64,000 nucleotides of DNA from Pelagibacteraceae bacterium AG-349-O05 (GTDB lineage Bacteria; Pseudomonadota; Alphaproteobacteria; Pelagibacterales; Pelagibacteraceae): positions 1-64,000 of the forward strand of contig QCDE01000001.1 in assembly GCA_003281005.1 (NCBI GenBank), written 5' to 3'. A program made the translations under genes and the position numbers. Under the pieces are notes generated by a model. It was not told the DNA's origin, did not search any database, and saw only the letters and a program-made list of their open reading frames with translations. Shown here piece after piece: positions 41,728-51,982 of this stretch; positions within the stretch are counted from its first letter, which is position 1; the number at the start of each line of letters is the position of its first letter.

Positions 41728-41734
41728 GTATAAA
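41707..41734 (+). promoter_or_regulatory. Putative iscR-suf promoter (TTGACC-N16-TATAAA)
   Basis: -35 at 41707-41712 lies inside the IscR site; -10 at 41729-41734; iscR ATG at 41758. Confidence 0.7.
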
Positions 41735-41757
41735 AACCCACAATTAAAGGGTAAAAA

Positions 41758-42183
41758 ATGAAACTTACATCTAAAGGTAGATATGCTGTAATGGCATTAG
41801 TTGATTTAGCTAGGTTTGATAACATCAATCCAGTATCATTAAGAGATATATCATTAAGACAAGGCATATCTTTAGACTACTTAGAGCAAATTTTTTCTAA
41901 ATTAAAAAAAAACGGAATTGTTAAAAGTATAAGAGGAACGCAGGGAGGATACGTTCTTAATAAATATCCAAATGATATAAAATTAACAAATATTTTCCAT
42001 GCTGTAGATGAGAAAGTAAAAACTGTTCAATGTAAAAAAGAATCAAAAAGAGGATGTAACGGCAAAGCCATAAAATGCATAACACACAATCTTTGGGATG
42101 AATTAGAAGTACATATAAATACTTTTTTTGAGAACAAAAGTTTAGAAGACTTAATAAACAATAATAAAGAAACAAGACTTTAA
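41758..42183 (+). CDS. iscR: Rrf2-family Fe-S regulator IscR
   Basis: [20 protein letters not shown]; three-Cys region [18 protein letters not shown]. Confidence 0.93.
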   Translation: MKLTSKGRYAVMALVDLARFDNINPVSLRDISLRQGISLDYLEQIFSKLKKNGIVKSIRGTQGGYVLNKYPNDIKLTNIFHAVDEKVKTVQCKKESKRGCNGKAIKCITHNLWDELEVHINTFFENKSLEDLINNNKETRL

Positions 42184-42184
42184 A

Positions 42185-43627
42185 ATGGATAACAGACAAA
42201 AAGAAATAAATAATTTAAAAGATTATAAATATGGTTTTTCAACTGACATAGAAAATATTCAAGCCCCAAAAGGTTTGAATGAAGATGTTATTAAATTTAT
42301 TTCTAATATTAAAAAAGAGCCTGCATGGATGCTTGAGTTTAGATTAAAAGCTTTTGAAAGATTCAAGGCATTAAAAGAACCAGATTGGCAGAAACCAAAA
42401 TTTCCAAAAATAGACTATCAAGATTTATATTATTACTCTGCTCCCAAAAGTATGAAAGATAAACCAAAGAGTTTAGATGAACTGGATCCTAAACTTTTAG
42501 AAACTTATAAAAAACTTGGAATTCCTTTGCAAGAGCAAGCAAGATTAAATGGAATAGCTGTTGATGCTGTATTTGATTCAGTTTCTGTAGCTACTACTTT
42601 TAAAGATGAATTAACTAAACAAGGAATAATATTTTGCCCCATATCAGAGGCAATTCAAAATCACCCAGAATTGGTCAAAAAATATTTAGGATCTGTAATT
42701 CCAACAAGTGATCATTTTTTTGCAACATTAAATTCAGCAGTTTTTACAGATGGTTCTTTTGTTTACATTCCAGAGGGCGTTAGATGCCCAATGGAACTAT
42801 CAACTTATTTTAGAATTAATGCATCAAACACAGGTCAATTTGAAAGAACTTTAATTATTGCAGACAAAGGAAGTTATGTAAGTTACCTAGAAGGATGTAC
42901 AGCTCCAATGAGAGATGAAAATCAATTACATGCTGCTAATGTAGAATTAATTGCACTTGATGACGCGGAAATAAAATATTCAACAGTTCAAAATTGGTAT
43001 CCAGGCGATAAAGATGGAAAAGGTGGAATTTATAATTTTGTAACCAAAAGAGGTTTATGCAAAGGAAAAAATTCAAAAATTTCGTGGACACAGGTTGAAA
43101 CAGGTTCTGCAATTACCTGGAAATATCCTAGTTGTATTCTTAAAGGAGATAATTCTGTTGGCGAGTTTTATTCAATAGCAATTACTAACAACCATCAAAT
43201 GGCTGATACAGGGACCAAAATGATACATTTAGGTAAAAATACTAAAAGTAAAATAATTTCTAAAGGAATATCAGCTGGGAGTTCAGATATGACTTATAGA
43301 GGTTTAGTTGATATTTCATCAAAAGCCAAAAATTCAACTAATTATACTCAGTGTGACTCTTTATTAATGGGTAACAAATGTGGAGCTCACACTGTTCCTT
43401 ACATAAAAAATAAAAATTCTGAGTCCAATATTGCTCATGAGGCAACTACATCCAAGATTAGCGAAGAGCAGTTACATTATTGTCAGCAAAGAGGATTAAA
43501 TCCAGAGGAAGCTGTTGGTTTAATTGTTAACGGTTTTTGTAAGGAAGTATTGCAACAATTGCCTATGGAATTCGCTGTAGAAGCCCAAAAACTTGTAGGT
43601 ATCAGCCTGGAAGGAAGTGTTGGTTAA
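42185..43627 (+). CDS. sufB: Fe-S cluster assembly protein SufB
   Basis: [26 protein letters not shown]. Confidence 0.97.
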   Translation: MDNRQKEINNLKDYKYGFSTDIENIQAPKGLNEDVIKFISNIKKEPAWMLEFRLKAFERFKALKEPDWQKPKFPKIDYQDLYYYSAPKSMKDKPKSLDELDPKLLETYKKLGIPLQEQARLNGIAVDAVFDSVSVATTFKDELTKQGIIFCPISEAIQNHPELVKKYLGSVIPTSDHFFATLNSAVFTDGSFVYIPEGVRCPMELSTYFRINASNTGQFERTLIIADKGSYVSYLEGCTAPMRDENQLHAANVELIALDDAEIKYSTVQNWYPGDKDGKGGIYNFVTKRGLCKGKNSKISWTQVETGSAITWKYPSCILKGDNSVGEFYSIAITNNHQMADTGTKMIHLGKNTKSKIISKGISAGSSDMTYRGLVDISSKAKNSTNYTQCDSLLMGNKCGAHTVPYIKNKNSESNIAHEATTSKISEEQLHYCQQRGLNPEEAVGLIVNGFCKEVLQQLPMEFAVEAQKLVGISLEGSVG

Positions 43628-44363
43628 TATGCTTAAAATAAATAATTTAAATGCAACAATTGATAAAAAGTCTATTTTAACTGGACTATCCTTAGATATA
43701 AATCCCGGTGAGGTTCATGCAATTATGGGTCCAAATGGATCTGGAAAAAGTACATTATCAAATATTCTATCTGGAAAAAAAGGTTATGAAGTTTCTGGGG
43801 AAGTTCTTTTTGAGGAAAAAGATTTATTTGAACTTGAAACAGAGGAAAGAGCACACAAGGGTATATTTTTAGCTTTCCAATATCCATTAGAAATTCCAGG
43901 TGTAAATACAAATATATTTTTAAAAACTTCTTTAAATGCTGTTAGAAAAGCTAGGGGCGAGAAAGAGCTAGATGCTATTGAGTTTCTAAAATTGGTTAAA
44001 GAAAAATCTAAAGAATTAAAATTTGATGAGGAAAAATTAAACAGACAATTAAATGTTGGGTTTTCTGGAGGTGAAAAAAAGAAAAATGAAATTTTACAGA
44101 TGTCGTTGCTAGCTCCAAAACTTTCAATTTTAGATGAAACAGATTCTGGTTTGGATATTGATGCTTTAAAGATTGTTGCAGATGGAGTTAACACATTAAG
44201 AGATAAAAATAATTCATTTTTAATTATTACACACTACCAAAGATTACTTGATTATATAAAACCTGACTTTGTTCATGTTTTGATGAAGGGAAAAATTGTA
44301 AAATCTGGTGGTCCAGATTTGGCTTTAGAATTAGAGAAAAAAGGATACGAAAATTTTAATTAA
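43617..44363 (+). CDS. sufC: Fe-S cluster assembly ATPase SufC
   Basis: [29 protein letters not shown]. Confidence 0.97.
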   Translation: MLVNMLKINNLNATIDKKSILTGLSLDINPGEVHAIMGPNGSGKSTLSNILSGKKGYEVSGEVLFEEKDLFELETEERAHKGIFLAFQYPLEIPGVNTNIFLKTSLNAVRKARGEKELDAIEFLKLVKEKSKELKFDEEKLNRQLNVGFSGGEKKKNEILQMSLLAPKLSILDETDSGLDIDALKIVADGVNTLRDKNNSFLIITHYQRLLDYIKPDFVHVLMKGKIVKSGGPDLALELEKKGYENFN

Positions 44364-45611
44364 ATGAAAGAACAATTACAAAAAGATTTTGATAATAGCA
44401 TAAAAAATTTAAGTTTATCTCAAAAAGATATTGAGATAAAAAAATTTTGTTTAGATAATTTTATAGACAAAGGTTTTCCAAATAAAAAAGAAGAAGATTG
44501 GAAATTTTCAGATCTTAATCAAATAATAAAAAAGAATATTGGAGAACTTAGTTTTTATAATGATCAAGCTTCTACAAATAAAGTTGATACCTCTTTGTTT
44601 GTAGATGGATTAGAGCACAATAAAATAGTCTTTATAAATGGCAGAATTGAAAAAATTGATTTTGAATATGAAAAAAAAGACCAAATAGAAATAATTGATC
44701 AATCAGAAACTATAAATGAATTTAAAAATAGCAATTCATTATCTGACTTAAATAATGCATTTACTAATAAATGTTTTAAAATATTGGTAAAGAAAGGTTA
44801 TCAGTTAGTAAAACCTCTAATTATCTATCATACAACAAATTCAAAAATTTGGTCTAAAAACATTAATTTACGACTTAATTTTGAACTAGATAAAAATAGC
44901 TCGTTAAGATTAATTGATTTGTTTAATGATACGTCCGAAAAGAATTTTTTAAATATATTTTATAACTTTGAATTAAAGGAAAATGCAGTTTTAAAAAACT
45001 ATAAAGTAGATAAATTTGAAAATAAAAATATTAAATATGCTTTTAATAATATCGATCAAGATAAGAATAGTATTTCTGAAACATTTATTTTATCCTCTGG
45101 ATCAAATTTTTCTAAAAATGAGATTAATTGTAATTTAAAAGGAGTTTATGCATCAGCTTTTGTAAATGGTGTTTTTTCATTGAATAATGATAAACATCAC
45201 GAAATCAGATCAATAATTAATCATCTTACAGACAATACAAAAAGTTACCAATTAATTAAAAGTGTATTAGATGAAAGCTCAAAAGCGGTGTACCAAGGAA
45301 AAATATTTGTAAATTCAGATGCTCAAAAAACAGATGGATACCAATTGAGCAAAGCAATATTGTTAAATAAAGAGTCAGAGTTTAATGCTAAGCCAGAACT
45401 AGAAATTTATGCTGATGACGTTAAATGTTCTCATGGTTCAGCTTCAGGTAGTTTAAACGAAGACTCAATATTTTATTTAATGTCTAGAGGTTTAAGTTAT
45501 CAGCAGTCAAGAGAGTTATTAATTAATGGTTTTTTACTAGATGTGATTGAAAAAATTACCGACTCAGAAATAAAAAACTTAATTAAAAATATGATTGGAA
45601 TTAAAGAATGA
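44364..45611 (+). CDS. sufD: Fe-S cluster assembly protein SufD
   Basis: KPELEIYADDVKCSHGSASGSLNEDSIFYLMSRGL. Confidence 0.96.
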   Translation: MKEQLQKDFDNSIKNLSLSQKDIEIKKFCLDNFIDKGFPNKKEEDWKFSDLNQIIKKNIGELSFYNDQASTNKVDTSLFVDGLEHNKIVFINGRIEKIDFEYEKKDQIEIIDQSETINEFKNSNSLSDLNNAFTNKCFKILVKKGYQLVKPLIIYHTTNSKIWSKNINLRLNFELDKNSSLRLIDLFNDTSEKNFLNIFYNFELKENAVLKNYKVDKFENKNIKYAFNNIDQDKNSISETFILSSGSNFSKNEINCNLKGVYASAFVNGVFSLNNDKHHEIRSIINHLTDNTKSYQLIKSVLDESSKAVYQGKIFVNSDAQKTDGYQLSKAILLNKESEFNAKPELEIYADDVKCSHGSASGSLNEDSIFYLMSRGLSYQQSRELLINGFLLDVIEKITDSEIKNLIKNMIGIKE

Positions 45612-46825
45612 ATATTGATCAGATAAAAAAAGAATTTCCGATTTTTGATGAAAAAATTCAAAATAACGATCTAGTATATTTAGATAGTGCGAACTCATCT
45701 CAAAAACCAAAGGTAGTTGTGGACAGAATTAATGAATTTTATACTAAACAATTTTCAAATGTTGGTAGAAGTGTTCATTATCTTGCTGTAGCAGCAACTA
45801 ATTTATACGAAAATACAAGAACATCTGTTCAAAAATATATTAACGCCAAAGATAAAAATGAAATTGTTTTTACAAAAGGTGCTACAGAAGCATTAAATTT
45901 AGTTGCTAATACATTAGGCCAAAGTTACTTGAAGGAAGGTGATGAAGTATTAATTACAGAACTTGAGCATCATTCAAATTATGTTCCATGGCATTTTTTA
46001 AGAAAATCAAAAAATATAAAAATTAATTTTGCCGAAATAAATGAAGAAGGTGAAATTACTCTTGAAGAAATCGAAAAGAAAATAACTCCAAAAACAAGAT
46101 TAATTTCAATTACTCATTTGTCTAATGTAACAGGTGCAATTTTACCAGTAAAAGAAATTACACAGCTTGCACACTCAAAAGGAATAATTGTAGTAGTTGA
46201 TGGATGTCAAGGAGCGCCACACTTAAAACTAGATATGCAAGAATTAGATTGTGATTTCTATGCAATTTCATGTCACAAAATGTATGGACCTACAGGTTTA
46301 GGAATTTTGTATGGTAAAAAAAAATGGTTAGAAGAATTACCTCCATACCAAGGTGGTGGAGGGATGATAAATGAAGTAAAAAAAGATAGGATATCCTACG
46401 GTGAATTACCTAATAAATACGAGGCTGGAACTATGGCTACAGCACAAGTAATTGCGTTTGATCAATCAATAAAATTTTTAGAAAGTATTGGTATCGAAAA
46501 CGTCATGAAACACGAAGCAGACTTAGTTGAATACGGACAAGAGCTATTACAAAGAAATAACTCAGTTAAACTCATTGGAAATCCAAAAAATAAAGGAGGG
46601 GTTTTATCATTCACTATAGAAGGAGTTCACCCTCATGATATTGCAACTATATTGGATGAAGACGGAGTTGCAATAAGAGCAGGACATCATTGTTGTCAAA
46701 TTCTACATGACAAATTAAATATTCCAGCTAGTGCTAGAGCATCAGTTGGTATTTATAATACAAAAGAAGATTTAGATCAGCTAAACCAGTCAATAAACAA
46801 CTGTAAAAAAATATTTAACTTATAA
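45608..46825 (+). CDS. sufS: Cysteine desulfurase SufS
   Basis: FTKGATEALNLVA; SCHKMYGPTGLGILYG; RAGHHCCQ. Confidence 0.97.
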   Translation: MNIDQIKKEFPIFDEKIQNNDLVYLDSANSSQKPKVVVDRINEFYTKQFSNVGRSVHYLAVAATNLYENTRTSVQKYINAKDKNEIVFTKGATEALNLVANTLGQSYLKEGDEVLITELEHHSNYVPWHFLRKSKNIKINFAEINEEGEITLEEIEKKITPKTRLISITHLSNVTGAILPVKEITQLAHSKGIIVVVDGCQGAPHLKLDMQELDCDFYAISCHKMYGPTGLGILYGKKKWLEELPPYQGGGGMINEVKKDRISYGELPNKYEAGTMATAQVIAFDQSIKFLESIGIENVMKHEADLVEYGQELLQRNNSVKLIGNPKNKGGVLSFTIEGVHPHDIATILDEDGVAIRAGHHCCQILHDKLNIPASARASVGIYNTKEDLDQLNQSINNCKKIFNL

Positions 46826-47289
46826 TGAATTTAAAAGAGCTATATCAAGAAATTATATTGGAGCATGGTAAAAATCCAAGAAATCTTAGAAAGACAGAAG
46901 GTTTTAACAAAGATGCCAAAGGTAATAATCCTTTATGTGGAGACAATGTTCATGTCTATTTAAAACTTAATGGACAAAAAATTGTAGAAGATGCATCCTT
47001 CGAAGGTAGTGGTTGTGCCATTTCAATGGCCTCAGCTTCTATAATGACAGATTTGATTAAAGGAAAAAATGAGCATGAGGCTAAAGAAATAGTTGAGGAT
47101 TTTTTAGGTATGATCAAAGAAAATCCTGAATTAAAATCTGAGCATTTAAGCAAAGATGAAAAAACTAAACTGATGTGTTTATCTGGTGTTAAGCAATATC
47201 CAATGAGAGTTAAATGTGCAACTTTATCTTGGCACACAATGGTTTCTGCTTTTGATGAAAAAACAGAAGAGGTAAAAACAGAGAATTAA
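46825..47289 (+). CDS. sufU: SufU/NifU-type scaffold or Zn-dependent sulfur transferase
   Basis: GSGCAISMASASIM; extra segment before KLMCLSGVKQYPMRVKCATLSW. Confidence 0.9.
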   Translation: MNLKELYQEIILEHGKNPRNLRKTEGFNKDAKGNNPLCGDNVHVYLKLNGQKIVEDASFEGSGCAISMASASIMTDLIKGKNEHEAKEIVEDFLGMIKENPELKSEHLSKDEKTKLMCLSGVKQYPMRVKCATLSWHTMVSAFDEKTEEVKTEN

Positions 47290-47292
47290 AGT

Positions 47293-47592
47293 ATGTCAAA
47301 AAAAGACGAAATAGTTGAGGAAATAAGAAAAATTTACGATCCTGAGTTACCTGTAAATATATACGAATTAGGATTAATTTATGATATTAAGGTTGAGAAT
47401 GAAAAGTTTGCTAAAATTAAAATGACTTTAACAACACCAAATTGTCCAGTAGCAGAAAGTTTACCAAAAGAGGTAAAAGAGGGTGCAATGCAAGTTGAAG
47501 GTATTGAGGATGTAGATCTTGAATTAGTTTGGGACCCTCCTTGGAATAAAGATATGATGTCAGAAGCAGCAAAATTGGAATTGAATTTATAA
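47293..47592 (+). CDS. sufT: SUF-associated MIP18/DUF59 protein
   Basis: DPELPVNIYELGLIYDIKVE; TTPNCPVAESLP; VWDPPWNKDMMSE. Confidence 0.92.
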   Translation: MSKKDEIVEEIRKIYDPELPVNIYELGLIYDIKVENEKFAKIKMTLTTPNCPVAESLPKEVKEGAMQVEGIEDVDLELVWDPPWNKDMMSEAAKLELNL

Positions 47593-47927
47593 TGAACCCA
47601 ATAATTAAATTAAGTGATAATGCAGCATTACGAATAAAAGAAATAATGGCTAATGCAGAAAAAGATTCTATAGGAGTTAGAGTATCAGTAAAATCTGGTG
47701 GTTGTGCAGGCATGTCTTATGTAATGGAGTATACAAATGAATTAAATCCCAATGATGAAGTTATTGAGGATAAGGGTGTGAAAGTATTTGTTGACTCAGC
47801 CGCTATTATGTATCTGTTAGGGACTGAAATGGATTATAAAAAGGAAGAATTATCCTCGTCATTTGTGTTTAATAATCCGAATGAAACTGAGCGTTGTGGA
47901 TGCGGAGAGTCTTTTAAAATATCATAA
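47592..47927 (+). CDS. sufA: A-type Fe-S carrier (HesB/SufA family)
   Basis: VKSGGCAGMSYVMEY; CGCGESF. Confidence 0.92.
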   Translation: MNPIIKLSDNAALRIKEIMANAEKDSIGVRVSVKSGGCAGMSYVMEYTNELNPNDEVIEDKGVKVFVDSAAIMYLLGTEMDYKKEELSSSFVFNNPNETERCGCGESFKIS

Positions 47928-47958
47928 GTTGTATTATCCCATTAATTGCATATCTGCA

Positions 47959-47987
47959 TTGCATTAGATGCATATCTAAGGTATAGT
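47959..47987 (+). promoter_or_regulatory. Putative promoter TTGCAT-N17-TATAGT for small ORF at 47994
   Basis: -35 at 47959-47964, -10 at 47982-47987; predicted TSS falls at about the ATG. Confidence 0.55.
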
Positions 47988-47993
47988 TTCTAT

Positions 47994-48164
47994 ATGAATA
48001 AATTTGAGTTTAAAAATCTTGTTAAAAATCTTAAAGATTCTTTAAAGGAAAAAACGTTCTTTAAAGAACTACGTAAAGAAGTAGAAACCGGTGCTAACGG
48101 TACTCAAGATTATGTAGTCAAAAAAGGTATTAACAAAGATACAATTGCAACTACAAGACAGTAG
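47994..48164 (+). CDS. Small basic protein of unknown function (56 aa)
   Basis: ATG 47994: MNKFEFKNLVKNLKDSLKEKTFFKELRKEVETGANGTQDYVVKKGINKDTIATTRQ; shorter than ORF-track start at 47946. Confidence 0.6.
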   Translation: MNKFEFKNLVKNLKDSLKEKTFFKELRKEVETGANGTQDYVVKKGINKDTIATTRQ

Positions 48165-48173
48165 CTAAAAAAT

Positions 48174-49580
48174 TTAGCAACTATAATACATCTCAAACTC
48201 AACAGGGTGAGGAGCGTGTTCAAATTTATGAATTTCTTCGAACTTCAAAGCAATATAAGCATCAATTTGATCATCAGTAAATACGCCACCTTGAGTTAAA
48301 AACTCTCTATCTTGATCTAAACTCTCCATTGCTTCTCTTAATGATCCACAAACAGTCGGAATAGATTTTACTTCTTCTGGTGGTAGTTCGTATAAATCTT
48401 TATCAAATGACTCTCCTGGGTGAATTTTATTTTTAATTCCATCTATTCCAGCCATTAACATTGCTGCAAAAGTCAAATAAGGATTTCCCGAAGCATCTGG
48501 GAATCTAATTTCACATCTTGCGCCTTTTTTACTTAAAGTGATAGGAATTCTGCATGACGCTGATCTATTTCTTGCTGAGTAAGCTAGTAATACTGGAGCT
48601 TCAAAACCTGGAATTAATCTCTTGTAGCTATTAGTAGTTGCATTTGAAAATGCGTTAATTGCTTTTGCATGTTTTAAAATTCCACCAATGTAATGTAAAG
48701 CTGTTTCTGACAAACCTGAATAAGCATCTCCAGAAAATACTGGTGTATCACCTTTCCATATTGATTGATGAGTATGCATTCCAGAACCATTATCACCTGC
48801 AACTGGTTTAGGCATAAATGTTGCTGTTTTTCCAAATGAGTGAGTTACCATCTGAACTACGTATTTATATAATTGTACATTATCAGCTTGATCAACTAAA
48901 GTTCCAAAATACATTCCTAATTCATGCTGACTTGGAGCAACTTCATGGTGATGTTTTTCAACCTTGATACCAACTTCTTTTAAGTTTTTTAAATATTCGC
49001 TTCTCATATCTTGTTCACTATCTACAGGTGGAACAGGGAAGTAACCTCCTTTTACACCAGGTCTATGACCCATATTTCCATTTTCATATTCTTTCCCAGA
49101 ATTATAAGGACCCTCTTTACTATCTATTATAAAGCCACACTCATTCATATCATTTTTGATTTTTACATCATCAAACACAAAAAACTCAGGTTCTGGACCA
49201 AAGAATGCTTTATCACCAATTCCAGAGGATTTTAAATATTCTTCTGCTTTTTTTGCTATACCTCTAGGATCTCTTTCATACGGTGTTTTTTTAATGGCAT
49301 CAAGAATATCACAAAACAAAACCACAGTATTATGAGACGTAAAAGGATCCATAAACATTCTTGAAGTATCAGGTTTTAAAATCATGTCGGACTCATTTAT
49401 TGCTTTCCATCCTGCAATAGAAGATCCATCAAAAAACACACCTTCATTTAACATACCTTCATCAACGACCGTTGAATCCATTGTTAAATGCTGAAGTTTC
49501 CCTCTCGGGTCAGTAAATCTTAGATCTACAAATTCTGCGTCTTTTTCTTTAATATATTTCAATACATTTGCTGCACTCAT
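48174..49580 (-). CDS. glnA: Glutamine synthetase type I
   Basis: [24 protein letters not shown] aggagacaaa before ATG. Confidence 0.98.
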   Translation of the reverse strand: MSAANVLKYIKEKDAEFVDLRFTDPRGKLQHLTMDSTVVDEGMLNEGVFFDGSSIAGWKAINESDMILKPDTSRMFMDPFTSHNTVVLFCDILDAIKKTPYERDPRGIAKKAEEYLKSSGIGDKAFFGPEPEFFVFDDVKIKNDMNECGFIIDSKEGPYNSGKEYENGNMGHRPGVKGGYFPVPPVDSEQDMRSEYLKNLKEVGIKVEKHHHEVAPSQHELGMYFGTLVDQADNVQLYKYVVQMVTHSFGKTATFMPKPVAGDNGSGMHTHQSIWKGDTPVFSGDAYSGLSETALHYIGGILKHAKAINAFSNATTNSYKRLIPGFEAPVLLAYSARNRSASCRIPITLSKKGARCEIRFPDASGNPYLTFAAMLMAGIDGIKNKIHPGESFDKDLYELPPEEVKSIPTVCGSLREAMESLDQDREFLTQGGVFTDDQIDAYIALKFEEIHKFEHAPHPVEFEMYYSC

Positions 49581-49717
49581 TTTGTCTCCTATGTAATTTT
49601 GCTTGGCCTAATTTACAAAAAAAAACCTAAAAATATTGCTTATTTAATAAATAACACCTATGCAATTTTCACATAAGTAGTGTAATTAGTCACTAAAATA
49701 ATAAATTAATTAAACTT

Positions 49718-50200
49718 GTGAATTCAATACTAAATAAAGAGCCAGTTATAAGAGCAGAAAAATCCCTAAAACAATTTAACCCAGATCTTAAAGTGATTGT
49801 TTTAGAGCAAACTGCCAGAACAGCTAACGATGCAGCTACAGCTTTAGGTTGCAAAGTAGGAGCAATTGTCAAAAGCTTACTTTTTAAAGCAGGGGATAGT
49901 TATGTTTTATGTTTAGTTTCTGGAGATAAAAGGTGTTCATTAAATAAATTAAAAAAAATTTTAAATGAAAAAGATGTTTCAATGGCGAACCCAGAAGATG
50001 TTAAAAAAATTACTGGATACACAATTGGCGGAGTATCTCCAACAGGACATTTAACAAAAATAAAAATTTTTATTGATGAAACTTTAAATAGATTTTCTTC
50101 TATTTTTGCAGCCGCAGGTCATCCTAATGCAGTTTTCGAAATAAATTTTGAAAATTTAATTGCATTAACTTCAGGTGAAACAAAAGAGATAACAGAATGA
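49718..50200 (+). CDS. YbaK/EbsC-family aminoacyl-tRNA deacylase (GTG start)
   Basis: CKVGAIVKSLLFKAGDSYVLCLVSGDKR; TGYTIGGVSPTGH. Confidence 0.9.
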   Translation: MNSILNKEPVIRAEKSLKQFNPDLKVIVLEQTARTANDAATALGCKVGAIVKSLLFKAGDSYVLCLVSGDKRCSLNKLKKILNEKDVSMANPEDVKKITGYTIGGVSPTGHLTKIKIFIDETLNRFSSIFAAAGHPNAVFEINFENLIALTSGETKEITE

Positions 50201-51084
50201 GAAAACCACAATTAGTTGATTATTTGTTGTTGACATTATTGTCATTAATTTGGGCGTCTGCTTTTTTTAATATAAAGATTGCTACATATTCATTTGGACC
50301 TATTACAATAGGTTTTTTAAGATCTTTTTTAGGAGCTATACCAGTTTTAATTTTATGTTTTTATAAAAATATAAAAATTGAAGCATTCTCAAAAGACTGG
50401 AAGTGGTTTGCAATTATAGGATTTGTAAATTTAGCCATTCCATTCATACTAATATCCTATGGAGTCAATCATGTTCAAAGTAACTTAGCAGCTATCTTGA
50501 TGTCCACAACACCATTAAGCTCAACAGTTCTAGCTCACTTTTTTTTAAAAGGAGAAAAATTTAACCTATTAAAAACTATTGGATTATTAATAGGATTTTC
50601 AGGAATAGTATTTTTGTTCTCAGATGACTTTTTAATTAATGAAAATAACTTTGTTGCTGCACTTTTAATTTTGCTTGGATCAACTTGCTATGTAATTGGA
50701 GGAGTAATAACCTTAAAAATAAGTAATAAAGAAAATGAAAATGTTACAGGTTCAATTTTAATTTGGTCAACAATTATACTTCTTCCATTCACTTTAATTT
50801 TTGAGAAACCTTGGATGTTAAATCCTTCAACAGACTCTATTATATCGGTAATATATTTAGGAATTTTTCCTACTGGGATAGCTTGGTTATTGAGATTCAG
50901 AATTTTAAAAACAAATGGTCTTATATTTCATTCACAAGTTTCATATATCATTCCAATATTTGGAATTATTTTAGGATACATATTTCTCAATGAAATAATT
51001 ACCTCAAAAATTATAGTTGCATTAATTGCTGTATTTATTGGAATATATTTAGCAAGAAAAGCAGATTATAAAAACGTTACTTAA
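50197..51084 (+). CDS. EamA/DMT-family transporter
   Basis: About ten TM segments; LLLTLLSLIWASAFFNIKI; EamA repeats. Confidence 0.9.
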   Translation: MRKPQLVDYLLLTLLSLIWASAFFNIKIATYSFGPITIGFLRSFLGAIPVLILCFYKNIKIEAFSKDWKWFAIIGFVNLAIPFILISYGVNHVQSNLAAILMSTTPLSSTVLAHFFLKGEKFNLLKTIGLLIGFSGIVFLFSDDFLINENNFVAALLILLGSTCYVIGGVITLKISNKENENVTGSILIWSTIILLPFTLIFEKPWMLNPSTDSIISVIYLGIFPTGIAWLLRFRILKTNGLIFHSQVSYIIPIFGIILGYIFLNEIITSKIIVALIAVFIGIYLARKADYKNVT

Positions 51085-51982
51085 GGTTTGCGATTGCTTT
51101 TATGTGTGAAGGACTTGTTTCACAGCATCCCCCAAGAATAGTTGCCCCAGCGTCTTTAAATTTTTTAGCAATTTCTTGAATTTTAGTTGGTGTCAAATCT
51201 TGTCTTTTTCCCAAAATTTCATTTGGATTAGATTTTTTTCCTAAAAAAACTGATGTATAACTTTCTCTTAGTTTAGTGGTAACAAAGCCATTTAATTTGA
51301 AACCAAATGGTATATTTAAACTTTTTAATTCTTTTAAGTTTTTCTCAAAATTTTCGGGAGAAACACAAGACAACAGCACTCCTAGAGCGTTTTCATCAAT
51401 TATTTTTTTGACATCTTTGATCTTTTCCCCACTTGGTAAAGTTATTCCTTCAGATACATGTAATCCAACTAAATATGGTTTTTTAAATTCTTTTATAGCC
51501 TCAATTCCACACTTAACCTCTTTAACACTACTCCAAACATCAAAGTAAAAAAAATCAACATATGGATTTAACGCCTTTGCTTGACTATTAAAGTTTTCTG
51601 TAATTTCGACCTCACCTCTATTATCTGCTTCATAGGTTAAATTTTGTGGAGGTATACCACCAGCAATATAAGTATTGGGAAATTTTCGTTTTGCAGTTTG
51701 AGCAATTTCACCTGCTTTTTGATTTAAATATTCAAATTTATCTAAAAGATTATTCTCTTTTAAACGTTTTTGCCGTGTAGCAAAAGTTGTTGTGACAATG
51801 ATTTCTGCACCAGCTTTTATGAAATCAATATGTGTGTCTAAAACAAGTTGATGATAATTTTCATCTAATATTGCATTAGCACTCCATAAAGTTGAATTTG
51901 GCTTCATCCCTCTTGCAAGTAATTCTTGACCCATTCCTCCATCTAATATTCTAATTTTTTTAAAAAAATCTTTGTTAATCAT
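51077..51982 (-). CDS. Homocysteine S-methyltransferase family protein
   Basis: RILDGGMGQELLARG; zinc motif ILGGCCETSPSHI. Confidence 0.9.
   Translation of the reverse strand: MINKDFFKKIRILDGGMGQELLARGMKPNSTLWSANAILDENYHQLVLDTHIDFIKAGAEIIVTTTFATRQKRLKENNLLDKFEYLNQKAGEIAQTAKRKFPNTYIAGGIPPQNLTYEADNRGEVEITENFNSQAKALNPYVDFFYFDVWSSVKEVKCGIEAIKEFKKPYLVGLHVSEGITLPSGEKIKDVKKIIDENALGVLLSCVSPENFEKNLKELKSLNIPFGFKLNGFVTTKLRESYTSVFLGKKSNPNEILGKRQDLTPTKIQEIAKKFKDAGATILGGCCETSPSHIKAIANLK

Noticed and set aside
42185-47713. Antisense ORFs opposite suf genes (43723-43911, 43784-44194, 46956-47237, 47417-47713) and iscR (41957-42199)
   Set aside because: All overlap strongly conserved coding sequence; no independent support.
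49581-49717. Riboswitch-like or sigma-54 element upstream of glnA
   Set aside because: Only AT-rich sequence with a TTATTTA-A-TAAATAA palindrome and no recognisable glutamine-riboswitch core or GG-N10-GC sigma-54 element.
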